A stretch of 64,000 nt of DNA from Chlorops oryzae (taxonomy: Eukaryota > Arthropoda > Insecta > Diptera > Chloropidae), in the NCBI GenBank assembly GCA_020466095.1, contig CM035807.1, positions 79,136,428-79,200,427 on the forward strand. Direction: 5' to 3'. The notes beneath the pieces were generated by a model, which saw only the letters and a list, made by a program, of their open reading frames with translations, ran no database searches and was not told the origin of the DNA. This document shows positions 44,584-58,455 of the stretch, one piece after another (position 1 is the first letter of the stretch; every line of letters starts with the position of its first letter). The position numbers were made by a program, and so were the translations under genes.

Positions 44584-47405
44584 TTTTTATCTACCCAAGT
44601 ATTCACAAAAAAAAAAAATAAATAAATAAAAAAAAAAATTTCGCTCGTTGCAGCGGGGATTGAACCCGCTTACATCAGATTGTTACTGCTAGTTTAGGCG
44701 AACGAATTCCAGCAATTGAATATTGTGTTCCCAAGGATTATTGATTCATCCAAAGTAGGAAAGATATGTTTCATGGGTTTTCAAGCATTGATCAAACAGT
44801 TTTTGTCTATGCATGATTTTCTATGACAAGCCTTTATAAAAAGAAATGAAGAGGCATGGATGGTTGGCATGCATGCAAAGCACCCTTAAGAGGCATGCTT
44901 CATGCATCTTTCATGAATATTTTTACAACTGGGACTCAATTTTTTTAAATAACATTGCTCATACGTCGAGTCCATGCTCACTCATGAACTCGTTAACCGA
45001 TTTCGGGCAAACTATATTACATTTTAAGGAGATGGTATAGTTTTAAAGCCGCAAAAAGGTATGCTTGATGATTCTTTTGTGGAGACATGAAAAAAAAATT
45101 TTTTTTTTATTTAAATCGATCGGTCGAGTAGATTTTGCAGCATCGTGTTCACCGACTTCAAAAGTCGTTTTCTACAAAAAACCGATTCAAAGTTTTTTTT
45201 TCCCGAACAAATGCAGGTGGGCCAATCGCTTTGAAACGCTGTGTCTTCGCATCCGCTAGCACGATTTCATTGAAGTTTTTACACAATACTCTTAAAATCT
45301 TGTATATTCAGAAAAAAAAAAAATTAAATAAAAAATCGACGCAAAATTTTTTTAAAAGTATACCATCCTCTTAACCATCTACGCGACCATACGAACAAGC
45401 CTTGAAAATGTGATCGAATTCGTTAGTTCTGTGTCCATAACCGTAGAATGTCCACAACCGGTGACACTCCCCTAAATTTTGATGTCAGCATTAATGTATA
45501 GAATTAAAAAAATAAAATCTTTCACACCATTGTTTCGCACTATAGCAAGGCGAGAAATCTATAAGTTAATTTGATTTATAGCACATCGCAAACATAATTT
45601 CCCCTGATGAATCGTATCGCCACAATTAATTGCATTAAGTCTTCGGCAACCAAAATCATCTCTCTCACACAATTCAAGCAGCAAAAGCTTGCGTGTGAAG
45701 TTTGCAGAAATCGAATTGTCACAAGAAATTCATTCACGTTCAGTTGACAACAAATCCATCAGGATCTCAATTAAGTTAGTTTCTGGCGAAATTTCTATCG
45801 AATGTTGGAATATCAGAAGCCCTCAAATGTTTTGAATAAAACTTCTGTAAGGGGAAAGAGAACAAACCCACAATTGAAATGTTAGGATGCAATTGATGTT
45901 CGCGTTATTGGAAATTCATTCAATTTTCGTTGTTCGAATCCTGCACGCCGCTTTTGAATATAAATTATTAAACAATTTACGTAAGCACTATTGAGATTTT
46001 CAATGAAAATTTTATTGCCTGCTCAGCAAAAACGACATTTAGGCGAACATTTATTTTTGCGTCGTTTTAATTAAAATGTCGCTGACGCAAGTTATTGCGC
46101 AATGTGAAAAGTCATTTTTTAAAAGGAAAATTCTCAACTCGTTCTTTGATAAAAAGTAATAATAATCGCTGATTTTTTGAACAAGCTTCTATTCTTCTTC
46201 GTATCCTGTCCTGTCCTTAGTCTGCCACTGTCAGTGGGACAACAGCCCTAAAGGACTTTGCGGAGATTTTTCGTATTTTTTCACTTTAAATGCTTAGAGA
46301 ATAGTTGAAACTAGTATTTAGTGCTGATTCACGGTAAATGGTTTCAAAAGAACGTTTCATGGCGATCAAAGCTTCCTCCTCGTTTGACTAGTTATCAAGT
46401 TAAATTGCCTCTCATCAAACTGAAAATCTCCTCTACAGCTGAGAACAAACATAAATTCAAGAAGAGAGTAAAAGCTATTAATTAAATAAATGCGTCCTAA
46501 ATCAAAGAGCAAACCAATCATTTATTTATGAAATGGATAAGTATTTAAAATCGAATTGCTCTCGTTGTGCTAAAAGAAAAATCTTGTTAGCTATAAAGTA
46601 AAAACTCTGTAGAAAGCTTTCAAATACTCGGTCTCTAACCAATTCAATTTCAGACGATAAAGAAACCAACCACAAAAGGAAGTGCATAATTTATTGCAAG
46701 GACAATCACAACCGACAAATCGCAAACACTAAAAACGATAAATACAAGTCAGAGCCGTAAGAAACGGGAAACGGAAAGTTGAAACAATGAAATTGGCATT
46801 CGCAATGACACAATTTTCTCTCTTCTTTGTACAAAGGACGCGCAAGACAAGACTTTGAATACTTTTTTATTTTTGAATGGAGTGCCTCGAAGTGCTTCTT
46901 GTAGCTCTTCTCAACTGAATGGAAAGCACAAAATTGATCCCTCGATGTTTCTGCTTTTAATAGGAAAGAACCATATAACGAAATAATAACATAACAAATT
47001 TTAAAGTAAAAAATTATTCCTATTATCTTCTTTTCAAAGAGCTTTAGTTTTCTCGTCGTAATTCGGCTTGAAGATTTAGGAAGATATGAGAAAAAACGAA
47101 TTTGAGACCATTTCAATCCATTTGCTGCCTATTAACTACATAAAGGACAAAATTTTAATGCTCGACTCGGTTTATAAACCTCGAAAGTTTAAATTTTCCA
47201 ATATATTATTTTAGTCTTCTTGCTAGCTGAACTCAAACAAATCTCTGAGCTATATTTGAATATTTCAAAGACTTTCATATAACATTAACATACCTGGTTT
47301 AAATCTGAGGACTATATCATTTGGAAGTTTAAACCTTCAAAATGCTGAAACTAGGTTGAAGACTATGAACTTTAATAAAAATCCATTATTTGTTATTGTT
47401 GGCAG
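44584..47405. other. Gene-free interval with a tRNA-like fragment
   Basis: An A-rich tract (44607-44638) is followed by CGCTCGTTGCAGCGGGGATT and GAACCC, a reverse-strand B-box like the one at 18700-18725. This is probably a SINE end. No gene recognised in the remainder. Confidence 0.45.
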
Positions 47406-47408
47406 TTA

Positions 47409-48304
47409 GAGTGGTAGTTACCAGCCCGGTTTAAGTAAATTCTTAGCTTTCACTTAAATTTTCGTAGTTACCAAATCGTTTAAACCTAGTTTAATACCAC
47501 GTCGTAGTAGTCTTAAATTTAAACGTGAAAATTTCGAAAATTCGAACAGAGCATAGAAATAAAAAAATAAAAACGAATCTGACATTGCAATACCCGACAC
47601 ATTATTTATACATACCTGTACATATATATAGCAACAATTTTTTTGCAAAAGTGGCCTTTAGACCACGTCCACAAAAATGTTTGTACAGTGTATGGTTATG
47701 GGCATAATAGAAGTTCATTTTCGTCCCATTCTCTTATGAACTGTGTGTGTAAGACATTTTTGCAAAGCCACTCTTTGGTCACGCCCTCTTTCCCAAATTT
47801 TTAAAAGAGCATTGGGAGTCTTAAAAAAACTAACATTTCAAATTTCATCAAAAGAATTCAAAAATATAGGTTTAATAGAAGTTTTTACTATTTTTAAAAC
47901 ATACCTTTGCACTGGAGGAACCCGAAAAAATAGCCCCATCTAGCCCATTCTCGAACTTGTTTTACGCATACTTCCCTGCATATTCAAACCTCATTTCGTC
48001 GAGATATATCAAGCCCTTCGACGAGAAAAATGTATACATAAGGATAGACAGACAGACAGACGACATGGCTAAACCAAAACCGGTGGATGTTACACTCAGA
48101 TGAACAAACGCAATATTTTCTTTGATAAAAAGTTTTCGAAATCAGCTTTAAATAACTGTTTTTGAAAAAAAAATCTTTAATGTGGCAGCCCCTATTCGAA
48201 TATCGAATCTTTTAAGAACAGTTTAAGTTGACCCGGTAACTACCACTTTTACTTCGAAAGATTAAGATTAAACCTCGGTTAAACTTTTTCGGAAACTACC
48301 ACAC
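47409..48304. mobile_element. TTA-type TIR element, copy A, carrying a mini-me insertion
   Basis: Left end GAGTGGTAGTTACC after TTA (47406-47408). The right end, GGAAACTACCACAC before TTA (48305-48307), is its inverse with small changes. The TTA duplication suggests PIF/Harbinger. A family B mini-me relic (about 47574-48110) is inserted. No transposase. Confidence 0.75.
47574..48110 (+). mobile_element. Diverged family B mini-me relic
   Basis: Contains GCAATACCCGACACATTATT, CCACGTCCAC, CACGCCCTCTTTCCC, CTTTGCACTGGAGGAACCC, a GACA run (48050-48062) and GACATGGCTAAACC. The 5' AACAAGTAAGG end and the 3' hairpin are not intact. Confidence 0.7.
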
Positions 48305-48307
48305 TTA

Positions 48308-49194
48308 GAGTGGTAGTTACCAGCCCGGTTTAAGTAAATTCTTAGCTTTCGCTTAAATTTTCGTAGTTACTAAATAAATTAATCCTGGTTTATTACTCCA
48401 TCGAAGCAGTCATAAATTTTAAGAATAAAAATGTTCGAAAATTCGAAGATAGCAGAGAAAGATAAACAAAAAACATATCGCACACTAATCACTAAATCGG
48501 CACAACTCAACATTTTTCATTTCTCGGGCAAACAGCAAATAACCCTCGACGCCTGTAAAAACAATTTCTTTTCTAAATTTATATTATTCTTAATTAACTG
48601 GAGCATCAATAAATATCAATGTTAAATTTCATAGTGTTCGTTTCCCTGCAGTGAAGTGTTGACGAACATGAAAAAATTGATTGAAAAAATTTTGAATTGT
48701 GCCGGTTTAGTGATTAGTGTGCGATATGTTTAAAAAAATTTTTTTTTAAATTATTTTGTTCAAATTTTAACGTTTTTCCATCGGCATGCTAGTTTGAAAG
48801 AGTGTTCGAAAATCGCAAAAACCATAAGTTTTTGAGCTTAAATTTAAAAATGTGGCAGCACATTTTCGAATATCGAATTCTCTAAAACCGGTTTAATTTG
48901 ACTTAGTAACTACCACTTTTACTTCGAAAGATTAAGATTTAGCCTTTAAAAAAAATTAAAAAAAAATATATTTGTTCAAATTTTAACGTTTTTCCATCGG
49001 CCTCCTAGAAAGTTCGAAAGAAAGAGTGTTCGAAAATAGCAAAAACCATATGTTTTTGGACTTAAATTTAAAAATGTGGCAGCACATTTTCGAATATCGA
49101 AAGCTCTAAGACTTGTTTAATTTGGTAACTACCACTTTTACTTCGAAAGATTAAAATTTACCCATAGCTTAAACTTTTTGGTAACTCCTACCCC
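48308..49194. mobile_element. TTA-type TIR element, copy B, with internal duplication
   Basis: Starts GAGTGGTAGTTACC right after the TTA shared with copy A. It ends GGTAACTCCTACCCC near 49194. An internal segment is present twice (starts 48757 and 48972, both TTGTTCAAATTTTAACGTTT), each carrying CATTTTCGAATATCGAA and TAACTACCACTTTTACTTCG. Confidence 0.7.
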
Positions 49195-49199
49195 TAAAG

Positions 49200-50974
49200 G
49201 TGCCTAGTAAATAAATAGGAACCACAGCTCGTTCATATATTGACATTAGTAGGTGCTGGTTCTATCAAAATTCGCATAAATTAGATTTTGATCTTTGGAA
49301 TTCGATTAAAATTCAACTCATTCGGTTCAAAAATGAATTATATCTAAATTAGAACTTTTCACAAAATAATTTCTGGGTTTACAAACAATTACTTTTCTTT
49401 TATATTCTTTCACTAAATTTTGCTTAATACCTATCTCAACAACTACAGCCACATGGCATGTTTCTAAAGGGAGTTCATTAAGTGGAAGCTTTTCAAAAAA
49501 AAATTTCCCACGTAACTCACAAATATGATCTCTTTTCTGTTTTCTGAAAGCAAAGCCTTGTTCAACGGTTCAACCTGCTGGCAATGAAGTTGCACAGGAT
49601 TCAAGGTTTTCAAAGGGCTTTCAAAAGCTTTGAGCTCACAAGTGTGTTTCAAATGGAAATTTAAACGGGTATTTGAAAATTGAAGCATTTTGAAAACAAA
49701 TGAACGTTTTTCTTTGAAAGAAGGAACAATTCATTTTTTTGTTTGTTTATCATTAAAGTAAACAAATAATTTTTTCAATATATGGGGATCCTTGAGCTAT
49801 AGTTTTTCGTTTTTTTTTTTCGATACTCAATTGCAACAATCATCGTTGTCTTAAATCTGATAATTTACACCGTCATTCTCTGGCAATAAATCAACATTCA
49901 TCATACACAGAGCCCAGTCATGGCCATGATTTTCAAAGCAAGAGTTCATCAAACGGCTGGCGTCAAGTGGGGTTCTCAAAATTTGAAACGAAATTCTGGT
50001 GCTCGACAAAATGAGACAGCGCAAAAAAAATGTTTCCATCGGAGAATTTTTTTCTGACAATTTTTTTGTAAATATTTTTTTGAAAGTCAAGCCTTTTTGT
50101 TGCGATATTTTCTTTTGTTTTGTTTTATGAAATTCTCACATAAAGCTGAAATATTAATCAAATGACAACTCCACGCTTTTAATAAGGGATCGGATTTTGG
50201 AACATGCCCAATTCCTTGAGGTTATTGTGCTTTTCATTAAAGTTTGAATATCGTTTTATTCAAAATAGAAGTGTTTGGTTTTTGTTTTTTTTTTTTTGGC
50301 TGTGTAGACATCAATTCGAATGTAGTGCTTATATACTTTTTATTTAGGGGAGTTTTTTCTTCAATTATTTCTGCTCGTTACTTGATATTTAATTTCAAAC
50401 TTCGTTTTGTTTATTTTTGAACAAAATTAATATCAAACACATTCGAAATATACAGAACAAGTAGTGACGCATGAACTTCAACGAGAAATGAGGAAAGTAT
50501 TTACTTCGTGTGGTTTTTTGGCTATAATAATCATGAAATCATAATTATTTGATATCATAGGTAATGAAATCAATTACGTACAAACTGTGGAAAACTATCA
50601 AAACCACAATATAGAGAAACCAGGGACCGTAATGGCTATGAGGAATATAAAAAAAAATCAAAGAGTTACTAATAATTGACCTCGAAAATATGAATGTGTG
50701 AGACTGACAACGTTTTGATTTTTGTTATGTGCATTTTTTAACTTTAACCGTTATTTGTGGTCCCTGATAAAAACGAAATAATACAGATTTCTCTTAAGGT
50801 GATTCCCCAATTGGCAAATAAAGCGCTTGTATTTGCTCTAAAACTTTCTATCAAGAATAATTTGCTTGCTGAAAATGCTATTTGATCAACCACACTAAGT
50901 CGAATTTACTAGCACCTTTATCGTCGATCTTTCCTGTTTTTTAAACGTCTTAAAAATTCGTCGAGAGATTTAAT
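49200..50974. other. Gene-free AT-rich interval
   Basis: No recognised gene or repeat. Short F/K/S-rich ORFs only. Confidence 0.45.
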
Positions 50975-51865
50975 TATACCCGACACACTCTGTGTCGAGG
51001 GTATATTGCGTTTGTGTGGTTGTGTGTAACACCCAGAACTAGTCGAGATAGACCATACAAAATATATATAGAAATGATCAGTGTCACCAGGAGATTCGAT
51101 TTAGACATGTCCGTCCGTCTGTCCGTCTGTCCGTCTGTCCGTCTGTCCGTCTGTCCGTCTGTTTGTATACAGTTATCTTATCGAAGAAATTGAGCTATCT
51201 TGACAAAATTTGGTATGCGTGCTCACGGGGACATGAGTAAGAACAAGTTCGAGAATGGACCCGATCGGACCATTTTTAGGGGTACCTCTAGTACTAGGGT
51301 CTGTAACGAAAATCACAAAAACTGCTCTAAATCCGATGTTTTTCAAGATATTTTGATGAAATTTGATATTTGATCATATTGAAAGGCCAGTAATATTATT
51401 TCCGAAAATTAGAAAAGTGGGCGTGGCAGAAGGGCGGTTTTCGAAAATTGTCTCCTACACCCGAAATTCAAATGGGACTTGAACGAAATTTGGCACTTAT
51501 GCTTCCTATGTAGCCTTAAACATCCTTCCAAAAAATTTCCTTGATCGGTCCATTTTTAAGGGTACCTCCAGTACTAGGGTCTGTCACAAAAATCCCAAAA
51601 CTGCCTTAAAGTCGGACTTTTTCGAAATATTTTAATGAAACTTAGAATTTGAGCGTATATTTAAGCCTCCGATTAGAATTCAAAAAAATTGGAAAAGTGG
51701 GCGTGGAAAAAGGGCGGTTTTCATAAACAAATTCAACAAAAGTCGGTATATGGGGCCCGTAATGGCCTTAAACACCTCTTGATATTAAAAATTATTTGAA
51801 GATGTGTGTCTGTGTCGGGTATTCTATTGTCAGGCTCGCCTGACTATAACACCCTTACTTGTTTT
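50975..51865 (-). mobile_element. Mini-me/DINE-1-type element, family B, near full length
   Basis: On the - strand it starts AAACAAGTAAGGGTGTTATA (51865 side), has the inverted pair around GTCAGGC/GCCTGAC and two half-units with GACCCTAGTACTGGAGGTAC. It continues with a GACG/GACA microsatellite (51108-51162), the TA-rich TATATATATTT, and the hairpin CCTCGACACAGAGTGTGTCG. It is the best family B copy. Confidence 0.88.
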
Positions 51866-54380
51866 AAACAAAGATTACTGAAATGTAGCCACTTCTTCAA
51901 AATATTAAACACTGGTCAATCAGTATTTCTTGCGAAGACTTGATAAGCACGTCCTTCCATCGAGTGGCGTAGCAAGAAAAGGTAGGCAAAAAGTTGAGGT
52001 TTAAATGATTTCCTTTGCGATTGAAAACAAAAGCCAGTCGCAAACATTAAGTGAATTTACAACCCTGTTCAACTCATGCAATGGCTTTTTACGCCACAAA
52101 TTTTTTATTTTTTTTTTATCCCTTAAAGGAAAAATAAAACCTCACATATTCTCGTGCTTAAAACATTCAACACGATAGCTTATCGTTTCCTGCGGCGTCG
52201 AAAAAAAATCCGTTCGTTATGCACTGAGCTCGCACATGGTCAGGAACACGAAAGGGATAAGGTTTCTAATACTGTAACAAATATTTCGCTAGCCATATTA
52301 CCTTTCTCGGTATTAGTGGTTTCAGGAAATCGTTAAAAATATTAGGTTACTTTGAACGAAAGCTGGATGCAATGTGCAATTCAGAGGCGTATCTGAAGGA
52401 AAATACAGGCTAAATACAAATGGAGAACGACGCGATAAGGGAAAATCGTATGCATTGAAAAATTAAATACTGTGAATTATTTTTCATGAGAAATCGGCGG
52501 AGGCCATTTGCGAAGCATAAAATGAAAATTCTCGAATATTGCATGCATGTTTAAACAGAAATATAATAATTTACTTTGAAATACTCAATATAATAATTGG
52601 GCACACTTATACCTACATATAACCGTACCGTAGAATTTATTTTTAAAAAATAATGAGCCCTTACTTTTTTTTTACATATTCGTTCTCTTCTTTTCCATCG
52701 ATTCGGCCACTGAACCGCCTTCGCTTGTAATTTATCGAGTAAGCTGCAGTTTTAATGACCGACAAATAATGTCATTATACGGATTAAATGAAGCGAACGG
52801 AACGTAAGGAGTAACTTTCAACTTTGCTTCTTGCAGGAAGTTCCGCCTCAATTTTGCGTCACGTCACAATAAATCAACGAAATTCCGCAAACAATTACAG
52901 AAATTGCAAGGAGGAATTATATAATTTGATTTATTCTTTTATTGAGTTCAATGAAATATCGGAAAGACTTATTGATCTTTATATGTTTAGATGCATATTT
53001 TGTATATGTATACCAGGCACGGCGACGGAATTGAAAAAAAGGAGTTTTTTCTGTTTCAAATATTTGACTGCACTGTAGGTTGTATTCTTCTCCATATTCT
53101 TGCGTGTTTAAATGTCCCAGTCTCGATTAATCCCAAAAACTTAGTAAAAGCATAAAAAAACTTAGAAACATACAGAACGTTTAATGGAGAATAACCGCCA
53201 TACAAGGTACCGTGATGACAGTTTATCCTTGCATGTTAAAAAAATACTTTGAAAACTTTTTGTTTAAAATTGAATATACACTTTTCGGGACGACTTTAAC
53301 ATAACGTCGAACGATTTCATCTGGTAGTTTATCTATATCCCGATGAAAATTTAAGAAGGCGATCACTCGGTGGACCGAATCGCCACAGGTAAAGTCGCTC
53401 CAATTTGCAACAAAATATCACGAAAAGACAACATTCTACCGTTAAGACATTGGTCATCGAGCCTGGTAGAGTCCCATTAGTCAAAGTGCTGCTTACAGAA
53501 GAGATGAACCGCAACACACTTCGTATGTGGTAATGCACACGTCCTCATATACAATCTATCTATACTTTTCTTTTTCGAGCGCGGCCGTTTTATAGAGCGA
53601 ACGTCTATTGCCACAAAACAAAGTAATGGGGAACATGAAGTGTTCATCCGGTACGCTTCCTACAATCTTCTATACCTTGTAAGATATTGGTAGGTAGGTA
53701 GCCTACAATTTCGTATATTTTGCAAGCTATTGGTAGGTATGACAATTTCACGAACTTTCAAGCTGTTTTAAAATCGAGAAAATTCATTTCCGAATTCTCT
53801 GTATACCAATGCAGTATACTTTATATGCATGGAATCATGCTACAACAAATTGTACTTGTATTCATATAAGAATTGCGGACAGTAAGCACTGTTGGCCGCT
53901 GGGAAATGTTTGAACTTCTGATCTCCGCTCCACTCGTATTTTCGCTAATAGCATTTTTTTTTCGTTTTCTTTTGCTTTCAACCAAAAGGATAGCACTCTC
54001 GTCATTTCATGTCATACAAGTAATTCAACAAAATTTCAATTCAACCCATGCGATGCCATCGATGACGTCAATTCATGCCACGACACTTTCGAGAGCAATT
54101 TGTTGCAATTGGGAAATATAATTAGTAAAAATGTTCTTTCCACCTCAGAAATAATGTGCTATTCCAAACGATTTAGCAGCATATTTTTCTCATATCTATC
54201 AAATTTCCCGAAGCAAATTTACTGCATGTTCATGAACTTTGAATTCGAAATGCAATAAGTCAATTTTTTCAAAGCTTGCATTTTACTCAAAAGACCCCAC
54301 GAGTGCGTAATGTGCTTGCGAACATTTTCAGCTTAACGCGCTTGCATAAGCACACACTACAAGGAGAGAGAGAGTGAGAG

Positions 54381-54411
<31 letters not shown>

Positions 54412-57203
54412 TGTGTGAGAGAGAGAGAGAGAAAGAGAGAGAGATATGCCATGTGTGAACAACATTCCATGCAAGAGCTGCGTGCAACCTCCATACAATC
54501 CCTTCACGTAGTGAGATTTTAGCTGCGTATGAGTTATTTTCTTCGGTTGAACAGTTTACGTTACGTATACGCACCGAGTTCCCATGGAGTCAGCATTTTC
54601 ACTATATACTCGCGAACATACTTCATCATACATTGGTGTTCAATAAGCTCAGATTATTAAGTGAAAATGTAATGAGTAGCGGTTTCGCTGTTGCTGATAG
54701 CAATCAAATTCCGATGACATGCAACTACGCATAATTTTGATCTTTTAAAATATAACTTTCATTATTTGCACCTGCCTAAGTGTAAAATTAATAAGAAATA
54801 TACAATTCCTATTTTTTTTTATTATTTCAAATCCTGAACAAATAGTCGGCTCATATCTAGGTATGAATGCAGCGTTTAGAGATTCTTTTTCTTCGTGGAA
54901 GCCAGTTCTGTATAACAAGCCAAATTCCTAATATCCTCAATGGGATTTGTAAAATTTCAATTGAATGATATTTACATACATGTATACATGCAATGTTTTC
55001 GCAATATGTAATTTAATAAAATTTTGAATTCAAATCTCTGACTGATTTTCCCTCATACAAATGAATATGAATGAATGACACTTTACAAGCCATAAATGTT
55101 CGCTGCAGCTCTCGGAATGCCAGAGATTCCACGCTTATGACATTGCATCGTTTGACGAAAATTAATTACGAGCTCTTCACGGTGTCACGAAATGTCGGTC
55201 TCTATCTCTCTCTCCCTTCCTTCCTTCGCTACCCCCTGTCTGAATAACTTAAGCATAAGGATGTAAGCTTGTGCGCTTTTCCGCATCACGGATGGCTCTC
55301 CTGCGACAAATGTAACATATTAGCAACTATTATTCCTGCTTAAGCTTTAATCTTGGCATCATTTTGCTCTTAGCGGGCAGATATACATCGCTGCGAAACT
55401 AATGAGTGTACTCACGTTTTTTAAAGGACACTTTGACATCAATTGAAATTCGCAGATGCTTCAAAGCAGTGGTGGGAATGAAAAAGACTATAAAATTGAA
55501 AATCCTTTCGCTTTTTTGCAGTCAACAAAAACAGCAGGATAAAGTGGAAAAAAACTTTTCTCATTAAAATTTCTGAAGTCGCTCATGTGTGCCTTCAAGG
55601 TAATCCTCCTCCTTCGCACGTGTGAACATACAATTTTACTCAAAAAAAAATTCTCTAAATTAAAGGCATCAAATATGAAAAGACAAAACTGCAAACACCT
55701 GACGGAGCTGTGAAGCAAAAAACCAAATGAAATTTTTATTGGAACAACAAGATCAACCGTAATTTAAAAAATAAGGTTTTATGATTTTTTATTTTTTTTT
55801 TTATTTCAAGAATCATATTTTGTATGAAATAAAATACATCTTAAAGAAGGAATTTCTAGATGAACTGAGACTGTTTTGACGAACTGAAATTATCACGTTT
55901 AATGTTTCTAAAATAATTTCTATTGATTGTTTTTGCCTTCCTTAGGTTAACTTTTAATGAAAAGAGAATTTAAATCAGCATGAGAAAATCTCAATAATAG
56001 TAGGTAAGGCCAATTGGTTTCCTCGTCTACTAGGGCCAAAGCAAAATTGATGTGACTCCTACAGTAGCCATGAGTTCAACATACAATTTTTGCGTGCCTC
56101 TACTTGCTTACAGAACAAGATTTCAATGAATCGCATTCCGAGAAATATATTCGTTCAAGGAGCATTTATCAAACTTCAAACAGATGAGAATCGGCTTCAG
56201 CATCAGTATGACATAATTAAGTTTTTTTTTTTCTTATTTTGGATTTCCTTGAAGAGATAATGTGGGACTGTAGTTAACACACTTGGAGCGTCAATGCGGT
56301 TAATTTTTCTTTGTTGAATTTAATATCGTTTAATTTCAGTTTTGAAAGCGTCTTTGATGTCCTTTTCTTCTGAGTTTTATGCATCTTTATGTTATATAGA
56401 CAGTTTAGATAGGTAAACATTTCAATGACTATTTTGTTAAACTCTATTCTTAAAGTTGAGGGAATTCTCATTTAAAACACGTAATTACTTTGTACTTGAA
56501 ATTTATTTATGGAACTTTGTTCGTCCTTTGTAAGGATATTTCGTTCTTAAAAAGCAATTTCGCCACTATTTTCTTTTGTTGTGCATCCTCAAAGTCTTTC
56601 GAAAGCGATTTTAATCTCAAGACAAACAAACGACAAACAATGTGCTCTCGAGTTTCTATTCTCCGTGATGAGGTCCTGTTCATGATCATAACAGGACGTA
56701 TTTGAAAAGTCCAAAGCAGCAAAACACTGACTCAATGCTTTCAGATTGGCACATATTTTCGGTTTATGTGACTGTGACGTTTAATCGTTTTTTTTTTTTT
56801 TCAGTGGAAAATTTTTCTTAAATCTGGCATTCAGGGATATCAGGTACTTTGTGAGGTGAAAAAACTTTTCCATTGAATGAGTTGCGGTTTCTACGAAGTT
56901 GATGCAAATTTTGCTTTGATCCCCATATAAATAAGGGGTTTTTTTTTTTTATTGGGTAAACAACCAATGCCAGAGATGTTGAAGTTTATCCGCCAGGGGC
57001 GAAAAAATTTCGTAGAATTATTTGCATTTCAAAGGATTGCAGCCTTTGCTTCTTAGATATTTGTTGCATGGCTTAATTAAGTACCTACAGTCACTGAAAA
57101 TTTCAGTGTCAATGGTATCCATGTGTGAAGTGAAGGCCTATTAAATTGTACTTCAATATTTAATAAAGCCTTGCCCAAATATTGTTAGTTTAATTGAAAT
57201 ATA
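51866..57203. other. Gene-free interval with a (GA)n tract
   Basis: No recognised gene. A GA-rich microsatellite lies at 54363-54443. The frame 53329-53538 (- strand) has mixed composition but no recognised family. Confidence 0.45.
54363..54443. repeat. (GA)n imperfect microsatellite
   Basis: GA dinucleotides interrupted by GT and TA units over about 80 bp. Confidence 0.9.
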
Positions 57204-57460
57204 CGCCAGAAGCAACAGTGAAGATTAGGATGACCGTCAAAAGGACGGATGTAAGCATATGCTAACAACAACAACCAACTGCACCGACAACACCATAGAG
57301 AGCAACGAGGCTTTCCGTAGGTATCAAAATTCACATAGCAACGCCTGTCAATGCCGATACCTTAGTTTCTGATCAAATGGCGTATCCTCGTACGTGCCGT
57401 GTTCGAAGCAGATTGATGAACGAGCACCAACATACATATGCCGCAGCCATTTGCATTGAT
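57204..57460 (+). pseudogene. Diverged partial copy of the oaf 3' tail
   Basis: CGCCAGAAGCAACAGTG is identical to 9626-9642 of oaf exon 4. Further matches follow in the same order: GACAACA(C/T)CA, GAG(G/C)CTTTCCGT, CCTG...CAATGC, CTGA(T/C)CAAATG(G/A)CGTA, and AAGCAGATTGATGAACGA versus AAAAAAATTGATTAACGA. Translated pieces agree too (NEAFRRYQ versus NEPFRGVQ; KQIDER versus KKID-R). No earlier oaf exon is found beside it and frames are broken. Confidence 0.55.
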
Positions 57461-58455
57461 TTCAAACTGGAACATCAAACTACATAAAAACAAACCACAT
57501 TTGATTCAAATATTCTGAACTTAGTTTTTTCAAGCCATACGATTCAATTAAAAATAGATAAATAGATAAAAAGTCTGCAGCTAATGGATGCTAGCACTCA
57601 AAATTTTGTCTGCCTTAAGTATTTTATTATTTAACATATTTTTATAAAAAAAAAATAAATAAACAATAAAAATATCATCTTTCAACAACCTAAACATATG
57701 AAAGCTTATCTGAAATTCTGGCTAAGTCCGGCTGGCTAATGGATTGGCCGCGAGTACAACAACAATAACGAAAGTCGGATTTCGAAACCGATTCGTTCAA
57801 TAACAAACTGTACGAGCAGAAATCCTTTGGTAATTAAAAAATCCAATGATGTTTATTGGATTTGATTAACCTCACGTACAAAATTATGTATTTCGAATGA
57901 TCGTAATTATCTAGTTCCCAATGTCGTGCATCAGGATGCCTGCCTCCCTGTTTCAAGTCTTTCACCTTTATCGCTGTTCAGTTGCAGAGATTAAGAATCC
58001 TTAGATAGCCCCGAATATCTGAAAGGATTTTGTTTTTGGCAATAAAATTTCAATAGAACTCCTTTATCATTGAAGTCCATTGTTTTTGTTAATTAACTTC
58101 TCAAGCTGTTGCTGTTAATGCTATGATATTATTTACTTCAATTGCAAATTAAATAAGAGTTGGAAATGGTTCATTCGGCTTTAAAGGCCAAAAGGAATTA
58201 TTCGGATTGACTCATTGCGTCAAAGCAAAGAGTTTTCAGTCATTTTGGGAATGGAAGTTGGTCTTATTCGTGTATGAATATGATTAACGACCTCATCATT
58301 ATTAGTTGTCCGCTGGATCTTTACAACTGCGTCGTGCATTTTGAGCATTTTGAGAGTTTCTTAATTAACGCTTCTGTCACTAAATAATGCACATAAAATT
58401 GGTGAATTGCGATTAACAGACATATTTACATCCACAATCATATTTAAACAGACTT
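57461..58455. other. Gene-free interval
   Basis: No recognised gene. AATAAA-rich sequence at 57650-57675 could be a 3' end signal but has no gene to serve. Confidence 0.4.
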
